Of a DNA stretch of 64,000 nt, positions 59,777-64,000 are shown one piece after another. Source of the DNA: Trichuris trichiura (Eukaryota; Nematoda; Enoplea; Trichinellida; Trichuridae); assembly GCA_037903355.1 (NCBI GenBank), contig JBAJFE010000012.1:496001-560000 (forward strand). The letters are read 5' to 3'. How positions within the stretch are numbered: position 1 is the stretch's first letter; every line of letters begins with the position of its first letter. The notes beneath the pieces were generated by a model, which ran no database searches, was not told where the DNA came from, and saw only the letters and a program-made list of their open reading frames with translations. The position numbers and the translations under genes were made by a program.

Positions 59777-62700
59777 CACTGTCAGCGGATGTGCAAAGTG
59801 CGTACTATATTTGTATGTTCGTTTTGAATCACGCCTAGGCGTGATCGGCCATTGCGATCTCAGCGTAAATTCGAGAACCGCGATGGAGGAATTGAAACTA
59901 CCACTTGCTCTAGAAGAGCAGTCTTTTACTGCCTGTAGCCGTAATCATTTTGAATGAATAATTAAGTTTTGCTTTGAGACATATTCGAACTTATTTTAAA
60001 GCTTGGCTCTTTTTTAAACCACGTCTTCTATGACCTCAGAGTTTACCAATGTGTTAGAAGTGGTTTCCATATTGCTCTAATACTGAGGATTGGCAGTAAT
60101 TTGGATATAAGCAGGTCTGTATAGTGTAATTGTATTCCTACACCAGCCTTTCTCATTATGAAGAAAAGTTTCCTAAGTTAGGAGACATTTCGAATCGTAC
60201 TTAATCCGTAATGTTCTAACGACAGTTTAAATGCTTCCAGAAACTCCATTAAGACTATAAACTTTTCTTCATAACGGAAAAGCGTTCCATAAACATACTA
60301 TGAAGTTGGTAATAAGCAAAGAATACAGCGAACTGAATGGTGACGTAAGAAAGGGTGTGTTTTCTTGCGATGTGGCTCTGCACTGCAGCAAACATCAAAC
60401 CGAGACGATAGTATTGCCTTTCTGATGCTTCTTCCGTAAGTGCTATTTTCCTAAAGCATATTGAATTTTCTCTAAGCGCAACGGCATAGGCCGCTGCGAA
60501 ACGTTTTGAAAGGAAATTAATCAGAAATAAATCCTTTGGTAAAATGTTGCACGTATTCGTAGCCGCAGTTATTACAAGTACAGCTTTTCGGTTGCAAGCG
60601 GACGGAATTGCGTGCATTTTTTAATAGTTCCTCTTGCATCCTATTTTCCTAATACTCCTTTAAGTTGTTTTTTGAAAAACCGTATCGATGTTTAATCTCA
60701 CGCCTGGAGCATAACTTCGAATAACAGTTTAAGAAGAATTTTAAGATTTTAAAAATGATAAAAATTCGTAGTGCTTTTAACTTATAACATTTTTCATGGT
60801 GTTGAGCCTTACACGGTAGGGTTGGACGAATACAGCTGTACGCTCAGCGGTTCAGTGAAGTGTGTTATTTTAGGTGCTATGTTGTTCGCAGCTTTCGAAA
60901 ATTTAAAATCATGAAACTAGGCACAGAAGTTCAATTGTTTGCCTCAGGACGAAGTAAGGTTGTTTACGTGATTCGTTTTTCCTTTCATGACTGTGCGTTC
61001 TGCTTAACCCACAGATTTCTGACAGAAATTTCCGTTTAATTCGCCTTAGTGCAGCCAGCGGACTCTTAAGGTCGATCCAATGTACACAGATCTTCGGCAT
61101 GAAAAGCGCCGTTACTTTTCGTGGACTCAGAGGGAAATAAAATTTTCTGGACGAAAGTTTTGCTAACCGTCTATCTGCCAAATCAAATATACAACGATGG
61201 TTAGGGTCAATATTTTCAGTTGATCGCAAACGCATTGGAAAGGTCGCTTTGTGGCAGTTCAAGATTTGCAGCTGGTAAGTAAGGGATGCACTTGAAACAT
61301 AAACATGTTTTGTAGAGAGTTGTCCAGCTTCTTCTATCTAGACCAGTTTCCCGGCTAACATGACTTTATCAGGTTTCACTATCGGTTGCCATAGTGTGCC
61401 CCTCCGCTGAAAGTAAGCTTGTGCCTACGCTTACACACTTATACAGTATAGGCCTACGTGTGTCCAGGCATACTACAAGTGTGTGTACAGTTGTAGTGAT
61501 TTAACGTCTTGTGTAAAAGGGCTGCTGACTCTGAGATCATGCAGACAGCGTACCGTAGGTTGTAAACCTCTCCTGAGACAGAACGGCATCGCCTAGAAAA
61601 AGCTACGAAATGGTAATTAGTAGAAAAATCTGACTGGCAACGTTTAGGCTAGGCGACCTCAATCTTATTATATAAGTAATATAGAACATTTGGCATGGTC
61701 ATAACTAAAGCCATTTTTTATTGCATCTTTATTGCCGTCGTTTTATTATGCGTGTTGCCGAAGTTGTTTATTTGTAGAACTGTTCAGGTCCATGGCATGG
61801 CAAACATTATGAACAAGGCTGCCGTATTGCCAGTTGGCCCACACGTAAACTAATTCCATATATGAGCTTTATTTGAAGAATAACCTGCTAAGGAATTAAA
61901 AGAGCGGTGAGGCGTTTGAATCTCCTATGGACCGAGTTTCCAGCAGAAAAACCAGGGTAGTACGAAGGGGCAATCCTGGAGTGGGAATGCGCCCCTAATA
62001 TTGGAGTATACGATCAACCTTCTGAATTTGGTTTCTGCTAGCGACTTCTGCGATACTTTTCACTCAATTATTTAACAACCTAACCAAGTATCCTCATGAA
62101 AGGTGCAATGATAAACATTGCCTAAGAAGTTCAATTCAAAGCTTTTTTTAAGGTTTAATCTTGTTAGCTGCAGGAGGGAGACGCACTGTAGTCGTCCTTG
62201 TAGTATATGACAGAAGTGAATGAAGTATGGAGAACGAAGAATAAGTAAATTTATTAATGATAATAATATTTGTTGCTATAGAAACTGTTATTAATGGATG
62301 GTAATGATCATGCTAAGTTGCTAAAGGGACAGGATTTATTTCATTAGTACCTTTGTGCACTACCTTATAGATTCCAGCTAACGGCAACCAAATAATCCTT
62401 CAGGTACCATTGTTTGCAGAGAACACCATATGACATAGACGGAGAACGTACAATTGAAAAATGTCACGCTAATTGACACATGCTGTGATGATGACCTAAA
62501 AGCTCAGGCGATGCATCGTCAATACGTGAAAATTCTGGCTGCCAGTTCGTTGTTCATTAGAAAAAGCAATGGCCAAGCAACGTTTTTTCAAACGATCATT
62601 CTACTAGAGTCTACTTCAACTATTATCAGACTCCATTTCAGCTTGCAGTTCTTAAGAAGTGCGCCAGAAGGCAGTACCCCGTGCGTGTATGCTAATATCA

Positions 62701-63513
62701 ACTTTTGAAAAATTATCTACTGTTATTTCCTTTACTATTGCATAATTATCAGTTTTTATAGGCTGCCTTGCATAGGCTGCTAGCAAAAACCTTGCTGGTA
62801 ATTCGAAAATCGGGAAATTTAGCTAAAAATATCATCTTTGACAGAAGAATTCTTGAAATGTCACCTACACTTCTTTCCATCTGCCATTTTCCGTTATGCT
62901 CTGAATGAATGCCATTACTATTCTGGAGAAGTTATTTTGATCTATATCAGCAATGCAAGATGGCATAATGCCTAAACAGCTTTTGGCCTAATCCTGTTTG
63001 CTAGCTGTGCAAGTGAGCCGCATATTTTAGGCAGCTCAACCTGCCTGCTTTCTCAAGTTACTTCTGTGCACGCATTAGCACGTGGGTCGTTTTTGTCTAT
63101 GTTTTCCGCCTTTTTACGATTGAGATAAAGTGAACTTAGCTGATAAATGGCTTTCGTTTTTGTATATTCTTCGATAAGTGAAAGTTCCATCTCCATACAC
63201 TTAATAATTGTAAACTCAAGGCATTTGTGGCCAACTATGAAGTTGCATTATCTCCATTGGTTTTCTCTGCCAATTCGTGATAAAAGACAAATGGCCAAGT
63301 GCGCTATCTGCGATAATTTAGTTGAGCTGCCGACTCTATCAAAGTAGACATTGCGTGATCAGTAAAACCATATTTGACTCCGTTAGGACAAACTGATAGA
63401 AGTAACCAACAAAAATTATCATTACTTCTCAGGGTAGTCGCTTTCCTGCAATCTAATACAACCTAACAGTTTTTAAGATAAATTTGTCTTTGTTAGTAGA
63501 GCAGTAAGCGATG
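59777..63513. other. Intergenic stretch with two unexplained open frames
   Basis: Minus-strand open frames at 60255-60617 (120 codons) and 60909-61262 (117 codons) have no recognisable domain; the first runs into the inverted repeat at 60154-60276. No splice structure was found to link them. The promoter of the Lys-rich gene should lie just above 59780. Confidence 0.4.
60154..60276. mobile_element. 123-bp inverted-repeat element
   Basis: CATTATGAAGAAAAGTTT at 60154-60171 and AAACTTTTCTTCATAACG at 60259-60276 are inverted copies with one mismatch. The length (about 120 bp) and the TATGAAGAAA motif resemble the outer arm of the family at 12.1, 38.2 and 46.4 kb. The centre is not palindromic. 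Confidence 0.5.
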
Positions 63514-63692
63514 TCAACAAACGATTTCAAATTCCTGATCAGTGTCTTCGGCAACGTACATTTCATTCTGGGGTTTATTATAATAATTGTTATAATTTGT
63601 GTTATAAGATGAATGGCCTCTCGTTTTTTTTAATACAGTGCTATCGCCAGCAGTTGCATGAGCTTGGCTGAATGTTGCAGGAGAAGGTTCCC
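63514..63692 (-). CDS. Terminal exon of a gene continuing past the right edge
   Basis: The frame from an acceptor (TAATAATTTCTTCAG, AG at 63694-63693) runs EPSPATFSQAHATAGDST...RGHSSYNTNYNNYYNKPQ...EDTDQEFEIVC and stops at 63514. It has even codon use, no stop, and a hydrophilic, Tyr/Asn-rich tail with an acidic end, as in the cytoplasmic C-terminus of a membrane or signalling protein. The upstream exon was not identified within the remaining 300 bases. Product unknown; the partial state is due to the window edge. Confidence 0.5.
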
Positions 63693-64000
63693 CTGAAGAA
63701 ATTATTAATGCCACTTTTTAAATGCCGAACTACGTTTTCATCGAGCGCTGTTGAAGGAAACGCTAATTGTTCACAGCAAAGCTATAGGCAAGCGTCGCCA
63801 AGTGAACTGGCATTATTCCATTGTATGGGATGCATATATTGTAGAATCAGAACGTAGCCTGTTGGTGTTTTATTATCCCATGCGATGCATTGCAAAATCG
63901 AACCGAAATGTTCTAAGAAGAGAAGTTGGCCAATAATTAGAACTGCATGGCTCCCAGTCTTTGGCGAAAGCTGAAAAAATACACATTTCTGATTCCTTTC
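63693..64000. other. Right edge, probable intron of the minus-strand gene
   Basis: No exon could be assigned. The plus-strand open frame at 63751-63936 has no motif. If the minus-strand terminal exon is real, this is at least in part its last intron. Confidence 0.35.

Noticed and set aside
1..64000. CRISPR arrays, tRNA or rRNA genes, bacterial-type operons
   Set aside because: No regularly spaced repeats and no tRNA B-box with a matching cloverleaf were seen; gene structure is clearly eukaryotic with spliceosomal introns. A covariance-model scan would be needed to exclude small RNA genes fully.

Overview
The window looks like a gene-poor piece of a nematode nuclear genome. The gene models have many very short introns (mostly 44-69 bp, GT-AG), the receptor gene at 40.3-45.4 kb is the nematode SAX-3/Roundabout guidance receptor, and the GPCR at 16.8-18.0 kb is of the sex-peptide/myosuppressin-receptor type common in nematodes. 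The moderate GC content, tiny introns and long intergenic spacing suggest a whipworm-like (Trichuris, clade I) species. That placement is inference; nothing was searched against a database.

Layout. 1-16.8 kb: no gene I can support; a patchwork of AT-rich sequence with palindromic transposon remnants (9.5, 10.1, 12.1, 12.4 kb) and a pure (ATT)24(GTT)6 microsatellite. 16.8-18.0 kb (+): a class A neuropeptide-type GPCR. 18-40 kb: gene desert with two GC-richer islands (18.28-20.64 and 32.1-33.95 kb), more palindromic elements (25.5, 27.9, 28.5-28.9 kb) and a decayed mariner-type transposon (38.1-39.3 kb) that itself carries palindromic insertions. 40.3-45.4 kb (+): a nearly complete Robo/sax-3 gene in 13 exons, with five Ig and three FN3 domains, a membrane segment, and a cytoplasmic tail with PTPYATT and LPPPP motifs. 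Only the signal-peptide exon is missing or unclear. 46.4 kb: another palindrome. 49.5-50.2 kb (+): a small secreted MAM-like domain protein in at least four exons. 54.3-54.8 kb: two more transposon relics, one a pogo/Tigger-like MITE with TA target duplication. 56.3-59.8 kb (-): a five-exon gene for a 1086-residue, N-terminally membrane-anchored, very lysine-rich protein with tandem SP-x-x-SK repeats. 60-63.5 kb: no supported gene, one more palindrome. 63.5-63.7 kb (-): the terminal exon of a gene that continues past the right edge.

The genes do not form a pathway. SAX-3 acts in axon guidance, the GPCR in peptide signalling, the MAM-like protein is extracellular, and the Lys-rich membrane protein is of unknown function. 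The strongest structural theme is a family of fold-back (palindromic) elements whose arms share ATTACGGA...CCCGTTGA, present in at least six places here plus solo halves. The exon models for SAX-3, the Lys-rich protein and the MAM-like gene were assembled by eye and are supported by exact frame closure over 12, 4 and 3 introns.
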